Below are positions 30,143-39,175 of a stretch of 49,794 bases of DNA, piece after piece. Position 1 is the stretch's first letter; every line of letters starts with the position of its first letter. The notes beneath the pieces are model-generated. The model worked only from the letters and a program-made list of their open reading frames with translations. It made no database searches and had not been told where the DNA came from. Origin of the DNA: an uncultured Clostridia bacterium (lineage in GTDB: Bacteria; Bacillota; Clostridia; Oscillospirales; Oscillospiraceae); NCBI GenBank assembly GCA_947176425.1, contig CAMWQV010000001.1:1-49794 (forward strand). The letters run 5' to 3'. A program made the position numbers and the translations under genes.

Positions 30143-30430
30143 ATCTACATCAGACAACGGTCTTGCAAATGGGGATAAAGTATCGTATCTTTGCGCATCA
30201 AGCAGCATGCAGACGGCAAAATCCATCCCTGCATGGTCTGGAGCCCGTAAAGCTCGAATGGCCTCCGCTACCAGCAGATCCACAATTTTTCTGGAAAATA
30301 TATGTAGGTATTCCCTTTCATACTGCAAACTTGATACGGTTGTATCAGCCCGCTTTGCTTCCGCACAAGCGTAAAGTCCTTTTGCTGCATCTCTAACAGC
30401 ATCGCAATAATCATCAGCGGTTATCTCCAT
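30083..30430 (-). CDS. Hypothetical protein overlapping the DUF2441 gene end
   Basis: A 115-residue, mainly helical protein (MEITADDYCDAVRDAAKGLYAC). It is not recognised. Its last 60 bp overlap the 3' end of the convergent DUF2441 gene. It follows the large fibre gene in the late operon and has AGGAGGAAGATATTGAT before its ATG. Confidence 0.5.
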   Translation of the reverse strand: MEITADDYCDAVRDAAKGLYACAEAKRADTTVSSLQYEREYLHIFSRKIVDLLVAEAIRALRAPDHAGMDFAVCMLLDAQRYDTLSPFARPLSDVDLHQAAEKLGKRYALYDSNG

Positions 30431-30492
30431 ATCAATATCTTCCTCCTTCTATTGGTTTTTCCGCCGCCCCCACTTAAGGGGGCGGCTATCCC

Positions 30493-32856
30493 TTATCTGC
30501 GGCCTAGTATCAGCACCCGTATATGGGTGTCGTCCAGGCGGGACATGACACGGAAGTCCGTGTGCTCCGCGCTGGCCGTGGCGATACCACCCTCACCCGG
30601 AGCGCACCAGCCGTTGACCTTGCAAGTGCCGTCGTCTACCATCACCAGCTTGCCCACCAGACCCACACAGCCCCACTCAGGCCGTTGGGTGCGGGGAATA
30701 TAAGGCTGACTGTTGTCATAGTCCGGGTTGAGCTTCTGCCGCTGTTCGGTGAGCATGGTTGCCTCGTCATCTCCCATAACCTGCATGGCAACCTCCGCGT
30801 CCTCATAGACTGGCCGTCCAAAAATGTCACGCAGATACATCCCCTGCCACTGATCGTCGTGGACATCGCCCACCACAGAGGGCGCGGCGGAAATGACGCC
30901 CAGGATAAAGTCATCCCCCGACCTAGCCAGCCGGATTTTCTCCCCGTTCAGGGTGACGAACCGGCCCACCCGGTCCTCATTGTCTGGGTTGCCGTCCAGC
31001 CACTCAAACAGCTCGGCATAGTCCGCGCCTGTGGAATTGTACTGCCCGGAGGCCCACACACCTGCGCTGCCGACCCGGAATGCGTTTGATCTGCTCGAAG
31101 TGGTTCCGTTGCCAACAATAAACCAGGCATCCGGGTTGGAATAATCCGGATTATTAGTCCCGCCATTGCGGCCTAGATACTCAACGTTGTATCGGCCAAC
31201 GACATATTGTGCCAGCGCTGAGGCAATCGTACCCCATCCGCCCGCATGGGAGGCCATGCCCTTGGCCGTCGCAGACAGCCCTTCCACATGGGAAGCCTGT
31301 CCGGAAGCCGTAGCGACTGGGCCGGAAGAAGCACTGTTTCCCTCTGCGTGAGCGGCCTTTCCGCTGGCAACGGTGTATCCGCCCTCTGTGTGACTCATGT
31401 AGCCACTGGCAACTGTATTCTCGCCCTCCGCATGACTGCCCATGCCGCTGGCTGTATTCTGGATACCTTCCGCATGAGAAACTTCCCCGCTTGCGATAGA
31501 CCGGTATCCTTCCGCATGACTCGGAATGATAGCATCTTGCCCGTTCGACAAGTTGACCGCAAAAGATGGCGTAAAATTGGAAGCAGGTATCGTCTCCGTT
31601 ACCGTAATACTTTTATTGCTGGTGGAAATAGATGCTACTGTAAAGTCGTTTGATGTGTTCCCGTAAGCCACATTCAAGACCTTTATCCTGTCGCCTACCC
31701 TCAACTTTGCAATCGCAGCGGAAAAACTGCCATACGTGTCATCAAACAAAAACGTTTTCGTAGAGGCGTTATGACTCTTAACCTTGAAAATCTGATCGAA
31801 ATATGCGGCAATGGTCTGATACCCTTCCGCATGTCCGCCCCAAAGATTCGCCGCCACAGTCGATGCACCCTCTGAATGAGATGCAACACCGCAAGCCGCT
31901 GTCTTAAAACCCTCGGCATGGGAATCGTTCCCGATGGCAACAGTAGCTCCACCCTCTGCATGAGCTCTGGCCCCGCTGGCAGTAACATTTTCTCCCTCTG
32001 CCACAGATGCAGTTCCCACATCGGTTCCCGCTTTACGGCCCAGAGAGATACTGCCTGTAAACACTGGGTTGACCTTACGTGCAAGCTCCATCAGATCAGC
32101 AAATTGATATTTGGTGCAATGCTCAATATATTCGTGTGTTGCAGTCGTACCTTTTTCCTCGCCCTGTGTGTATACCACCACACCAATTATGTCGTGGCCG
32201 GTTTTTACAACATCGCCTAGTCCTATGGAGCTACTTGTCTTAGGGATCGCCCCCACATCGGAGGCCGTCAGGGAAATGTCACCACTCAGAACCTTGCCGT
32301 TGACCTTCCGGGCGGTAGGCACGGCGCCCACGTCCGCAGCCGTAGGCGTCCAGTTGTCGGGCCGTGCCCCCACCTGATCCGCCGTGTAGTCGCCGGCCTT
32401 CGGCACGACTGCCCCAGTTCGACCCTTAAAGCTGGTCACGCCCGTGTCCGGAGCGGCCTGGGGCGTGGGCTTGCCATCCTTGTCAAAGCCCACCACCTGC
32501 CCCTTCGTGCCGGTGAGCTTGTCCTGTTTGCTGTCAGCCAGCGCCTGGAACAGTCCGCTGTGGGCAGAGGTGTCCTGGTTATGTGTGCCGATCTGCCCGG
32601 ATACGTCCGGGGTGGGGATAGAATCCAAAGCCGCAATGATATTTTCCGCCGTCTCTTGTCGGATCGCCTCATGGTCCGCCGCATTCTGTTCCGCAATGGC
32701 TTGAGCCAGCAACTTGACAAAGTGGGTATTCTCCAACAATTTCTGGATAAGCGGGTTGAATACCGTTTCCGCGTCCCCAGGGTCCTGCCTGCGCAGCTTT
32801 GGGATGGCCTCGTGATACTCTGGCTTGAGCGGCAGCTTATAAGTTTGGTCAGCCAT
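30493..32856 (-). CDS. Large tail fibre with collagen/YadA-like head repeats and Peptidase_G2 domain
   Basis: A 787-residue fibre. Residues about 1-60 are the attachment region shared with the short fibre. Residues about 130-215 hold two FKGRTGAVVPK / AADVGAVPTARKVN repeats. The shaft (about 285-340 and 445-560) has YadA-head-like repeats (AEGGxTxASGxxSHAEG; at least ten SHAEG/AHAEG units). The C-terminal about 185 residues are the intramolecular-chaperone autoproteolytic Peptidase_G2 domain (TGADYAELFEWLDGN, RVGRFVTLNGEKIRLA, FILGVISAAPSVVGD). The end is expected to be cut off after trimer folding. It should be the main receptor-binding fibre. Confidence 0.88.
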   Translation of the reverse strand: MADQTYKLPLKPEYHEAIPKLRRQDPGDAETVFNPLIQKLLENTHFVKLLAQAIAEQNAADHEAIRQETAENIIAALDSIPTPDVSGQIGTHNQDTSAHSGLFQALADSKQDKLTGTKGQVVGFDKDGKPTPQAAPDTGVTSFKGRTGAVVPKAGDYTADQVGARPDNWTPTAADVGAVPTARKVNGKVLSGDISLTASDVGAIPKTSSSIGLGDVVKTGHDIIGVVVYTQGEEKGTTATHEYIEHCTKYQFADLMELARKVNPVFTGSISLGRKAGTDVGTASVAEGENVTASGARAHAEGGATVAIGNDSHAEGFKTAACGVASHSEGASTVAANLWGGHAEGYQTIAAYFDQIFKVKSHNASTKTFLFDDTYGSFSAAIAKLRVGDRIKVLNVAYGNTSNDFTVASISTSNKSITVTETIPASNFTPSFAVNLSNGQDAIIPSHAEGYRSIASGEVSHAEGIQNTASGMGSHAEGENTVASGYMSHTEGGYTVASGKAAHAEGNSASSGPVATASGQASHVEGLSATAKGMASHAGGWGTIASALAQYVVGRYNVEYLGRNGGTNNPDYSNPDAWFIVGNGTTSSRSNAFRVGSAGVWASGQYNSTGADYAELFEWLDGNPDNEDRVGRFVTLNGEKIRLARSGDDFILGVISAAPSVVGDVHDDQWQGMYLRDIFGRPVYEDAEVAMQVMGDDEATMLTEQRQKLNPDYDNSQPYIPRTQRPEWGCVGLVGKLVMVDDGTCKVNGWCAPGEGGIATASAEHTDFRVMSRLDDTHIRVLILGRR
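32379..32504. repeat. 126-bp direct repeat in tail-fibre genes, copy 2
   Basis: Identical partner of 29054-29179, offset 3325 bp, without indels. Confidence 0.85.
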
Positions 32857-32870
32857 TTCTACAGCTCCTC

Positions 32871-33263
32871 TCAGAATTCGTCATCGAACGTAAATGTAAA
32901 CTCTACGCCCTCGTCCTTGCCCTTGGGCAGCATATTGCGGATGGCGCACAGGTTGCCATCTTCGTCGGCCAGCGCCGCCTCACTGATGACAGCTCCAACC
33001 AGCTCGTCCTCCGGCACGGTCACGGTATACCGGGCAGTGGTGGGAATAGGATAGGACGCACCGTCCACCGGGTATCGTCCCAGCTCCTGGTTCAGCTCGG
33101 TCTGGCTTGCGCTGGGGGTAAGCACTTCCCCGTTTTCGTCCACACCTCCGCTGCCCAGCACAACATACTTGATGGGTGACAGAGCGCTGATTGCCCCGCT
33201 GGTGATCTGACACAGGCTCTGCCTGCGGTAGTCGGTTACGACCGAATAATCGCTGTTTGCCAT
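32871..33263 (-). CDS. Tail-collar fibre protein (P2 gpH N-terminus-like)
   Basis: The start at 33263 (MANSDYSVV) follows AAGGAGGAATTGTAATT; the longer frame upstream is arginine-rich shadow. About 130 residues. YVVLGSGGVDENGEVLTPSASQTELNQE and YPIPTTARYTVTVPEDELVGAVISEAALAD match the tail-collar fibre domain (DUF3751) that links fibres to the baseplate. It is separate from the fibre here, whereas in P2 the domain forms the start of gpH. Confidence 0.8.
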   Translation of the reverse strand: MANSDYSVVTDYRRQSLCQITSGAISALSPIKYVVLGSGGVDENGEVLTPSASQTELNQELGRYPVDGASYPIPTTARYTVTVPEDELVGAVISEAALADEDGNLCAIRNMLPKGKDEGVEFTFTFDDEF

Positions 33264-33265
33264 AA

Positions 33266-34705
33266 TTACAATTCCTCCTTGCTTATTTTCCCGAATGTAA
33301 AGCTGCCGTCGAATTTTCTCGCTCCATCGAATCTGACGCCGCTGTCTTCTAGCATCCCTTTGAAGTGGTATGTCTGGCGCACACTGGCGCGTAGCAGGAC
33401 CTTGCGCATCACACACCCGCCCGGGGCATTCCCGGCTTTCAGCGTCACACAACTGTCTACAAGCCCCGCCCGCTGCTCCAGGCCCTGGGCGTATACACCC
33501 GCTGAGACATTTTTAGGACCGGCTCTTGCCGGCTGTGTAAATGAGGCGCTTAGGGCGGTTTTGCTAAACCAGGTTCGCTCCGGCTCCTGGAAGGGATGTC
33601 CTTTCACTTTCAGGGCGGCAATTCCCGGCTTCTGGACCTGACTCCAGCCTCCAGCGGCAGAAAACATCCGCAGCGCCGGCGCGTCTTCCCGCTCCCGAAC
33701 GATACTGCGTGGAACCACTCTTCCGGTCAGCCGCTCCTGGTTTGGCGCAAGGAGATACACTCCCGCCGCAATGGCACGCGGGCCGGTTCTGCTCCGTGTC
33801 TGATGGACGATCCGGATAGATCCTGCCGATTGTCTCAGCGTTCCCGTCCGCTCCGGCGCGTAGGTCCGCACAATGAAGTCCACATACCGGGGCGCTCTGG
33901 GCCGCTGATCCAGCAGCCAGCTCCCATCCAGCTTATGGTTTCCGTCCAGCCGGACAAATCCGCCCATATTGTCAAAGGCATAGACACCCGCCCGCAGGCG
34001 CAGGGGAATCCGTTCTTCCGTCCGCACACCCAGCCCGCCTATGGCCTGGATAGCAGACGGACCGAACCGGTGGGGCATCCGCACCCTAGTCCTGATCTGG
34101 GTCCGCACCATCCACAGCCGCCCAGTGGCCTGATCCCGCAGCCTCACCCGGAAATTCCGGAAGATCAGCCGCTCTTCCTCTGTAATGGTGATGGGTGGGA
34201 GCTCATACCAAATGCGGTCCATGTGGGAGCGCAGATTTTTGTACCAGGCGATCCGCTCCAGCACCCGCTTGTGCTTGGCCGGCACATACTCCGCATCCAG
34301 TATCTTCACCTTGACGCGGAAGTGGTACGGTTCCCCTCCGTACTGAAACCACTCCTCCACCGACGCCCCCGGGTAAATTGCCGACAGCGCCGTCTCCACC
34401 GCCGCCTTGGTGCCCATCATCCGGTGGACCTTCCAACTTGTTTTCAGCGTCCGCCGCTTCTCTTCTGCCGTGTATTCTGGATCCCACCAGTCCACCTTGA
34501 AATCGCGGGCTAGGATATCCAGCAGCTCCTCGGGCAGCTCGTCGATGTTTGGAATCATGCGCACCCGGTCGATTTCCGCCACCCGTGCCGCCAGCGCCGC
34601 AGCGTCCGAAGACGCCAGCGCCATGATAGATGGGTCGTGGGTCAGAGCAGGCGGTACGATCAGCAGGAGGTTTTCTCTGGTGATTCCCAATCCGGAATCA
34701 TTCAT
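33266..34705 (-). CDS. Baseplate tail protein I (gpI) with long repeated C-terminal extension
   Basis: The start is at 34705 (MNDSGLGITREN), overlapping the gpJ stop. Residues about 25-170 are P2 gpI-like (IPNIDELPEELLDILARDFKVDWW, then KTSWKVHRMMGTKAAVETAL and YGGEPYHFRVKV). P2 gpI ends near there; this protein runs on to about 479 residues. The extension contains three spaced RAGVYAF / AAGVYLLAPNQERLTG / SAGVYAQGLEQRAGL units and ends with ARKFDGSFTFGK. It is probably a fused wedge or fibre-docking part. Confidence 0.8.
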   Translation of the reverse strand: MNDSGLGITRENLLLIVPPALTHDPSIMALASSDAAALAARVAEIDRVRMIPNIDELPEELLDILARDFKVDWWDPEYTAEEKRRTLKTSWKVHRMMGTKAAVETALSAIYPGASVEEWFQYGGEPYHFRVKVKILDAEYVPAKHKRVLERIAWYKNLRSHMDRIWYELPPITITEEERLIFRNFRVRLRDQATGRLWMVRTQIRTRVRMPHRFGPSAIQAIGGLGVRTEERIPLRLRAGVYAFDNMGGFVRLDGNHKLDGSWLLDQRPRAPRYVDFIVRTYAPERTGTLRQSAGSIRIVHQTRSRTGPRAIAAGVYLLAPNQERLTGRVVPRSIVREREDAPALRMFSAAGGWSQVQKPGIAALKVKGHPFQEPERTWFSKTALSASFTQPARAGPKNVSAGVYAQGLEQRAGLVDSCVTLKAGNAPGGCVMRKVLLRASVRQTYHFKGMLEDSGVRFDGARKFDGSFTFGKISKEEL

Positions 34706-35834
34706 CCTCGTACCCTCCATTGATGATTTCCGGGAGGCCAGACAGCCGCGCAAGCTGGGGCGCGTCTTTCCCGCTGCCGTCTTTCAGCGATGTAAATGCG
34801 GGCTCGATCAGATCCACCCGCTTGATGCCGGTCTCCATCAGCATGGCGATCAGCCGGGACGGATTGATGTCCCGCCCCAGCTTCGCGCATTGCCAGGCGG
34901 TGTATTGCTCCACCTTGTCGCGTACCGCCGCCTCCAGCTCCCCGGCACTGACCGCGGCGTCCTCCTGCGTGTAGTAGGTAAAGCGCACATGGTAGTCCAC
35001 ATTCTCCGGATCCTCCACGGAAACAAGATCGGTCAGCGGGCGTACATCATCGGCGCTGCACGCCGCCAATACCCGCTCCTTCATTTCCTCTGTGGCTGGG
35101 GTCCCATCGTCCATCAGGACATACAGTTTCACTACGCCCGGCGTTGGGGACGCCGCGATCACGTCCGCGATCTCGGTGCTGACCTGCTTGGCAAAGTAGA
35201 TGTACCCGCCCCGCGCTCCGGCGCAGCTGTAGCCGTCCATGGACAGACGCAGCAGATCGTAAAATTCTTCGTCCGTGGCCTCGTCTGCTCCGCCGTCCGA
35301 TTCGGTCAGGTTTTCGCAGGAGAGGAAATAGGCGAACGGGTCAACGATGGAATTGATCTGCCCTTCCACATATCCGTTTCCCTGCTTCCCGGCGGTCTGA
35401 CACTGGACCTTTGTATCTGCGTAATCTTTTCCGATATCCACGTACACGTCTGCAAGCGTTTCCCACACAAGTGTCTTTCCCGCATCCGTTACACGGGTCC
35501 CCTTCGGGATCAGCACAGCGAACGCCTGCGGCTCGGAAATAGTGAAGCGCATGGTGCAGGTCGCGGCCTTGGCTGGGGGACGCTCCTGCGTGTAGAACAG
35601 CTCCGCCAGTGCGTCCAGATTTTCCCCCACCGCCCGGCTGGGGATATTCTGGTTCCCCGTGTAGTTGGTCAGCACTCGCTCCAGGACGATTGCCTCCGCC
35701 ATCCAATGGATGAATTGATTCTCCGGGCTGGCTGGCCGCACGGTAACATCCATAATCTCCTCATACATGGCCGTCAGCCATATAATGATGTCCTCCGGGT
35801 CCGTGGGGATAAATTTGTACTCCGACCGACTCAT
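34698..35834 (-). CDS. Baseplate J family protein
   Basis: A 378-residue protein with the gpJ/gp47 hallmark regions: PRAVGENLDALAELFYTQERPPAKAA, then VLIPKGTRVTDAGKTLVWET and SYGxx-type repeats replaced by SMDGYSCAGARGGYIYFAKQ near 200-220, and VKLYVLMDDGTPATEEM. It forms the wedge of the contractile-tail baseplate. Overlaps of 4-8 bp with both neighbours show tight coupling. Confidence 0.88.
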   Translation of the reverse strand: MSRSEYKFIPTDPEDIIIWLTAMYEEIMDVTVRPASPENQFIHWMAEAIVLERVLTNYTGNQNIPSRAVGENLDALAELFYTQERPPAKAATCTMRFTISEPQAFAVLIPKGTRVTDAGKTLVWETLADVYVDIGKDYADTKVQCQTAGKQGNGYVEGQINSIVDPFAYFLSCENLTESDGGADEATDEEFYDLLRLSMDGYSCAGARGGYIYFAKQVSTEIADVIAASPTPGVVKLYVLMDDGTPATEEMKERVLAACSADDVRPLTDLVSVEDPENVDYHVRFTYYTQEDAAVSAGELEAAVRDKVEQYTAWQCAKLGRDINPSRLIAMLMETGIKRVDLIEPAFTSLKDGSGKDAPQLARLSGLPEIINGGYEDE

Positions 35835-36160
35835 GCTGAATCACCTGCCTTAATTTCGATTTGCACCGTAAAGCTCAGTTTTCCCGGGCTGGACGGATCA
35901 AAGAAGAGGGTCATATCCTTGAATACCGCCCGGGGCTCCCATTCCTCGATTGCTTCCCGCACCGGGATAACCGCCATGTTTTTTGCCACGTTCATTGGCT
36001 TATCGAGAAAGCTCATGTCCAAACCAAAACTCCGGTCCATAGGGACGCTTCCCTTCGGCGTTGACAGGATAATAGCCACATTGCGCAGGATTTCCTTGAC
36101 TTCGTTTTCTTCGTTCAGACGGATATTCGCAAGGTCTGCGGCTGAAACGGTGTACTCCAT
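35831..36160 (-). CDS. Baseplate wedge protein (gpW/gp25 family)
   Basis: A 109-residue protein. ILRNVAIILSTPKGSVPMDRSFGLDMSFLDKP is the gp25/gpW core with the conserved R-x-F-G pattern, followed by IPVREAIEEWEPRAVFKDM. It belongs to the baseplate wedge, which starts sheath assembly. It is coupled to gpJ by a 4-bp overlap. Confidence 0.88.
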   Translation of the reverse strand: MEYTVSAADLANIRLNEENEVKEILRNVAIILSTPKGSVPMDRSFGLDMSFLDKPMNVAKNMAVIPVREAIEEWEPRAVFKDMTLFFDPSSPGKLSFTVQIEIKAGDSA

Positions 36161-36172
36161 CGCTGCGCCTCC

Positions 36173-36835
36173 TCAATTCGGTATGGTGAGCACCTGCCCT
36201 GGATAGATCAGGTTGGGATTTTTCCCGATCACGTTCCGGTTGGCATCATAAATTTTTCTGTACTGCGCACCGCTGCCGTAGAATTTTTTTGCAATACCCC
36301 AAAGGCAATCTCCCTTTTTGACGGTGTAGGTTGTCTCGCTGGACGTGCCCCCTCCGCTGGTGTTGACTGCCGCCGGTGCTTGTGCAGGGGGCTTGCTGGC
36401 GCTGCTGGTGTTCTGATCTTCCCCTTTCAGGTATTCCAGCAGCTCCACCGATACTTCCACGACATACATATCCCCGACTTTATCAGTGTAATCTATCTTG
36501 GTTTCATGGGACTTTATGGTCCAGCGGTACTTTCCATATGCTTTCCCGCCAATCACCAGTCCCAACGCCTCACCGTTCCGCTCATAGTCAAAAATCTTGA
36601 CTACCTCTTTCAGCGGGTCAACGCCCAGTGCCGTTGTCAGAAGGATGTCAAACGAAAAGCGGTCCGGGTCCAGTCCGGTAAATTCGGTCAGCGCATGGGT
36701 GGCGTGCCGCTTATGGGTGGTATATTGAGCCGACCCGCTCCACTGCATATTTTTAGGGGTACGGAACACCTCACTGGATACGACAAATTGAATCCCATCG
36801 TCCGCGCTTTTCCCCAGGTATCCAATCAGCGCCAA
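36173..36835 (-). CDS. gpU-like tail protein fused to a LysM domain
   Basis: A 220-residue protein. Residues about 1-130 match phage P2 gpU-like proteins ([20 protein letters not shown], then [18 protein letters not shown] and LGVDPLKEV). After a Ser/Pro/Ala linker, residues about 170-220 are a LysM motif ([18 protein letters not shown], ending [10 protein letters not shown]). In Clostridia and Bacillus phages such XkdP-like proteins sit at the baseplate hub and may hold the tail to peptidoglycan during injection. Confidence 0.8.
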   Translation of the reverse strand: MALIGYLGKSADDGIQFVVSSEVFRTPKNMQWSGSAQYTTHKRHATHALTEFTGLDPDRFSFDILLTTALGVDPLKEVVKIFDYERNGEALGLVIGGKAYGKYRWTIKSHETKIDYTDKVGDMYVVEVSVELLEYLKGEDQNTSSASKPPAQAPAAVNTSGGGTSSETTYTVKKGDCLWGIAKKFYGSGAQYRKIYDANRNVIGKNPNLIYPGQVLTIPN

Positions 36836-37152
36836 GACGGTACACCTCCCAAAATCACCCCGTCCCCATTGAATATGGGGAAATACAGCACCAGTACCAG
36901 GTCATTGACCTTCGGCATATAGGGCTTGATAATCAAATCATGCTTGTGGCGCGCAAACGCCGCGTCCCCACTGCCGCCCGCTTCATACTCCGTACGCTGA
37001 GGCGTGCCATAACCTGGTATGCAGTCCTGCGTGATCAGCACCGGAAGCCAGTCCGACTCAATCTCCAGGGCGTCGAACCACACCTTTGCAATACGTTTGT
37101 CATTGTTTACGGCGGTCACTTTTCCTTCCCGCGCGATGTCCTCTATCTGCAT
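36826..37152 (-). CDS. Baseplate assembly protein V-like (spike)
   Basis: A 108-residue protein. [30 protein letters not shown] and the later [18 protein letters not shown] match the OB-fold of gpV/gp5-type spike proteins, which tip the tail tube. It is short: the beta-helical needle of P2 gpV is absent, so another protein may supply the tip. It overlaps the LysM gene by 10 bp. Confidence 0.75.
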   Translation of the reverse strand: MQIEDIAREGKVTAVNNDKRIAKVWFDALEIESDWLPVLITQDCIPGYGTPQRTEYEAGGSGDAAFARHKHDLIIKPYMPKVNDLVLVLYFPIFNGDGVILGGVPSWR

Positions 37153-38195
37153 CAGTAGTCCAGCACCTTCCGTATTTTGATTTGTGTGGTGTAGCCTCCG
37201 CTTCCTACCGTGTGCACAGCCTGTGTGACGATGTACTTTCCATCCCAGCCGCCCCAGCCCTTGAGCTGGACCGTAACGCCGGCCACAAGTCCAACGTCAC
37301 CCGGCAGTGTGAATACGGCGGTTTTCGCCAGTTTGTTGTGCAGGCGCAGATGTTTCTTCGCCAGCGTCTGCGCTTCCCCGACGCTCCCTACCTTAGCCGT
37401 GACCTCCAGGCATTGATCTCCGGAAACGCTGCTGTCCTCCGCCGTCCCTTCGATACACTTCCCTGTGTGCGGATCCATATAGCGGACGCGGCACTTTGCG
37501 TACTGCGTATCCGCTGATCCGGAGTGCAGCTTGTACTTGATGTACCCGCCCTTGGCTCCCTTCGCGATGGTGAGGACCGGCGGTTTCGCCTCGTATTCCG
37601 CCTGGTCGTACAGCACAAGTTTCCCGTCCGTAACCTTGATGGAGATACCGGCGTCCTGGCACAGCTTCCGCAGAAACGCAATGTCGCTCTGTCTGGTCTG
37701 CTCCACCCGGTCATAGGACGGGTTTGTTTTGGATTCATACAGACAGGTCATGCCGCCACCGGCCGCAATTTCCGACGCGATGCCGGACAGCTTACAGTTC
37801 TTCCACACCTTGGATTTCTTGGTCTGGCGCAGGTCAGAGGAAAACGCAAGGCTGGCGGAGCTGATCGTCACCGTGGCCGGCGGGCCGGAGGCGTCCACGC
37901 TGTCCAGCTCAAACGCCCCCGTTTTCAGCTTCCCCGCTTTCTTCCAGTTTTCCGGCTTGATCGTCGCGTTGATGGACAGCTTGCCTCCAGCGGCGGCTTC
38001 CACCGCCTCTGTCAGCCACTTTTCCTGCCACACCCCGTCCCGGTCCTGCACAACGATTTTCAGATCGTCGGCCAGGTCGTCCGTGTCGTCGGTGTAGACA
38101 AGGCTCAGGAGATAGGGACGGATATTCTCTGTAATATCCGTCCCGCCGAACATAAGGTCAACCGATGTCCGCCGGGCCAGCACTTTTTCTACCAT
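37152..38195 (-). CDS. Late control protein D-like baseplate hub (gpD)
   Basis: The start at 38195 (MVEKVLARRTSVD) follows GAGAGGTAGCAAT. About 347 residues with the gpD/XkdQ build: DITENIRPYLLSLVYTDDTDDLADDL at the start, a LysM-like/VgrG barrel middle (RQSDIAFLRKLCQDAGISIKV) and KYIVTQAVHTVGSGGYTTQIK near the end. It forms the trimeric hub at the end of the tube. The stop and the next start overlap as TGATG. Confidence 0.85.
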   Translation of the reverse strand: MVEKVLARRTSVDLMFGGTDITENIRPYLLSLVYTDDTDDLADDLKIVVQDRDGVWQEKWLTEAVEAAAGGKLSINATIKPENWKKAGKLKTGAFELDSVDASGPPATVTISSASLAFSSDLRQTKKSKVWKNCKLSGIASEIAAGGGMTCLYESKTNPSYDRVEQTRQSDIAFLRKLCQDAGISIKVTDGKLVLYDQAEYEAKPPVLTIAKGAKGGYIKYKLHSGSADTQYAKCRVRYMDPHTGKCIEGTAEDSSVSGDQCLEVTAKVGSVGEAQTLAKKHLRLHNKLAKTAVFTLPGDVGLVAGVTVQLKGWGGWDGKYIVTQAVHTVGSGGYTTQIKIRKVLDY

Positions 38196-38217
38196 ATTGC
38201 TACCTCTCAAAATATTT

Positions 38218-38267
38218 TACACAATTTTGTGTATACCTCTTGACTTTTGCGCAAAGTTGTGTATAAT
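38218..38267 (+). promoter_or_regulatory. Promoter and operators of the second hicAB operon
   Basis: TTGACT (38240-38245) and TATAAT (38262-38267) are 16 bp apart. A palindrome, TACACAA-TT-TTGTGTA (38218-38233), lies just upstream, and a further TTGTGTA half-site (38257-38263) overlaps the -10; these are probable HicB operators. They also overlap the ribosome-binding region of gpD on the other strand. Confidence 0.7.
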
Positions 38268-38289
38268 TAAAATTGTCAGGAGGAATCAT

Positions 38290-38502
38290 ATGAACCCACG
38301 AAAAGAAACAATCACGCTTTTAGGAGAACACGGATTCATTTTCGCAAGGCATGGAAGCAACCACGATATTTTTTTCAATCCAACAACAAAGGTCACAATT
38401 CCTGTAAAACGGCATGACTTTGACGAGGACGATATGCGGTACATCCTGAAAGAAGCAAAAATCAACCACAGAAAGACTGGCAAGCGGAAGGGCGGCAAAT
38501 AG
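38290..38502 (+). CDS. hicA: HicA-type toxin, second copy
   Basis: The start is at 38290 (MNPRKETITLLG) after AGGAGGAATCAT. The 70 residues fit HicA: ITLLGEHGFIFARHGSNHDIFFNP, with the glycine-x-x-x-x-histidine where the catalytic residue lies, and VTIPVKRHDFDEDDMRYILKEA. It is a different branch from the 24887 copy, so cross-talk is unlikely. It is plus-strand, inside the minus-strand tail operon. Confidence 0.82.
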   Translation: MNPRKETITLLGEHGFIFARHGSNHDIFFNPTTKVTIPVKRHDFDEDDMRYILKEAKINHRKTGKRKGGK

Positions 38503-38537
38503 CCCTTCCGCCCCAATAAGAACAAGGAGGTCACCCT

Positions 38538-38924
38538 ATGCGCTATACCTATACTGCAGTAATTACCCAAGAGGACAGCAAATACTATGCCCGTGTCCCT
38601 GACGTCGCTGGCTGTGTTACCACTGGACACAGCATCGAGGACGCTGTACTCCAAATTACAGATGCTTTGAGTGGATGCCTTGTTGTCTGGGAGGACGCAG
38701 GGCTCTCCATCCCGGAGGCAACTCCGCAATCCGGCATTTCTCACGGTGCAAAAGATATTTTGACACTGGTAAGCGTTGATACCATTGCCTACCGGGCACA
38801 GACGGATACCCGTGCGGTGCGGAAAAATGTTTCAATTCCCGCCTGGATGGCGGCTATGGCTGAGCGGCGCGGAATCAACTGCTCCAAAGTTCTGCAAGAC
38901 GCTCTTGCACAACAGCTCTCCTGA
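38538..38924 (+). CDS. hicB: HicB-type antitoxin, second copy
   Basis: A 128-residue protein: RYTYTAVITQEDSKYYARVPDVAGCVTTGHSIEDAV is the HicB fold, and NVSIPAWMAAMAERRGINCSKVLQDAL the ribbon-helix-helix DNA-binding end. AAGGAGGTCACCCT precedes the ATG. With HicA it makes a complete module with its own promoter and terminator. Confidence 0.85.
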   Translation: MRYTYTAVITQEDSKYYARVPDVAGCVTTGHSIEDAVLQITDALSGCLVVWEDAGLSIPEATPQSGISHGAKDILTLVSVDTIAYRAQTDTRAVRKNVSIPAWMAAMAERRGINCSKVLQDALAQQLS

Positions 38925-38928
38925 TAAA

Positions 38929-38956
38929 CCGCCCCGATTTGCCGGGGCGGCTTTTT
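38929..38956 (+). terminator. Terminator of the second hicAB operon
   Basis: CCGCCCCG (38929-38936) pairs with CGGGGCGG (38943-38950) around a 6-nt loop, followed by CTTTTTC. Confidence 0.75.
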
Positions 38957-39166
38957 CTACCGCTTCCATGGGGGGAGATTCCAACTGGCCTGCTCTGTGA
39001 TTTCTGGCAGACGCAGCGTGATCCCCGCCCGAAAAATGAGCGTTCCAGCGTATTCCAGGTTTGCACTGATCAGCTGGTCGGTATAGCTAGTGCTGCCCAG
39101 CTGCTTATGCGCGATCATGTCCCAGGTATCGCCCTGAGTGGTTTTATAGGTCGATGCTGCCATCAT
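38957..39166 (-). CDS. Tail protein X-like (gpX)
   Basis: A 69-residue protein: YKTTQGDTWDMIAHKQLGSTSYTDQLI then LIFRAGITLRLPEI, the short LysM-like fold of P2 gpX. It lies between the tape measure and the hicAB cassette, next to gpD, its normal neighbour. It probably caps or joins the tube end. Confidence 0.82.
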   Translation of the reverse strand: MMAASTYKTTQGDTWDMIAHKQLGSTSYTDQLISANLEYAGTLIFRAGITLRLPEITEQASWNLPPWKR

Positions 39167-39175
39167 CCGGTCCCC

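Noticed and set aside
28641-32856. Repeated fibre segment as a diversity-generating retroelement (template and variable repeats)
   Set aside because: The two copies are identical with no adenine-directed changes, and no reverse transcriptase is encoded.
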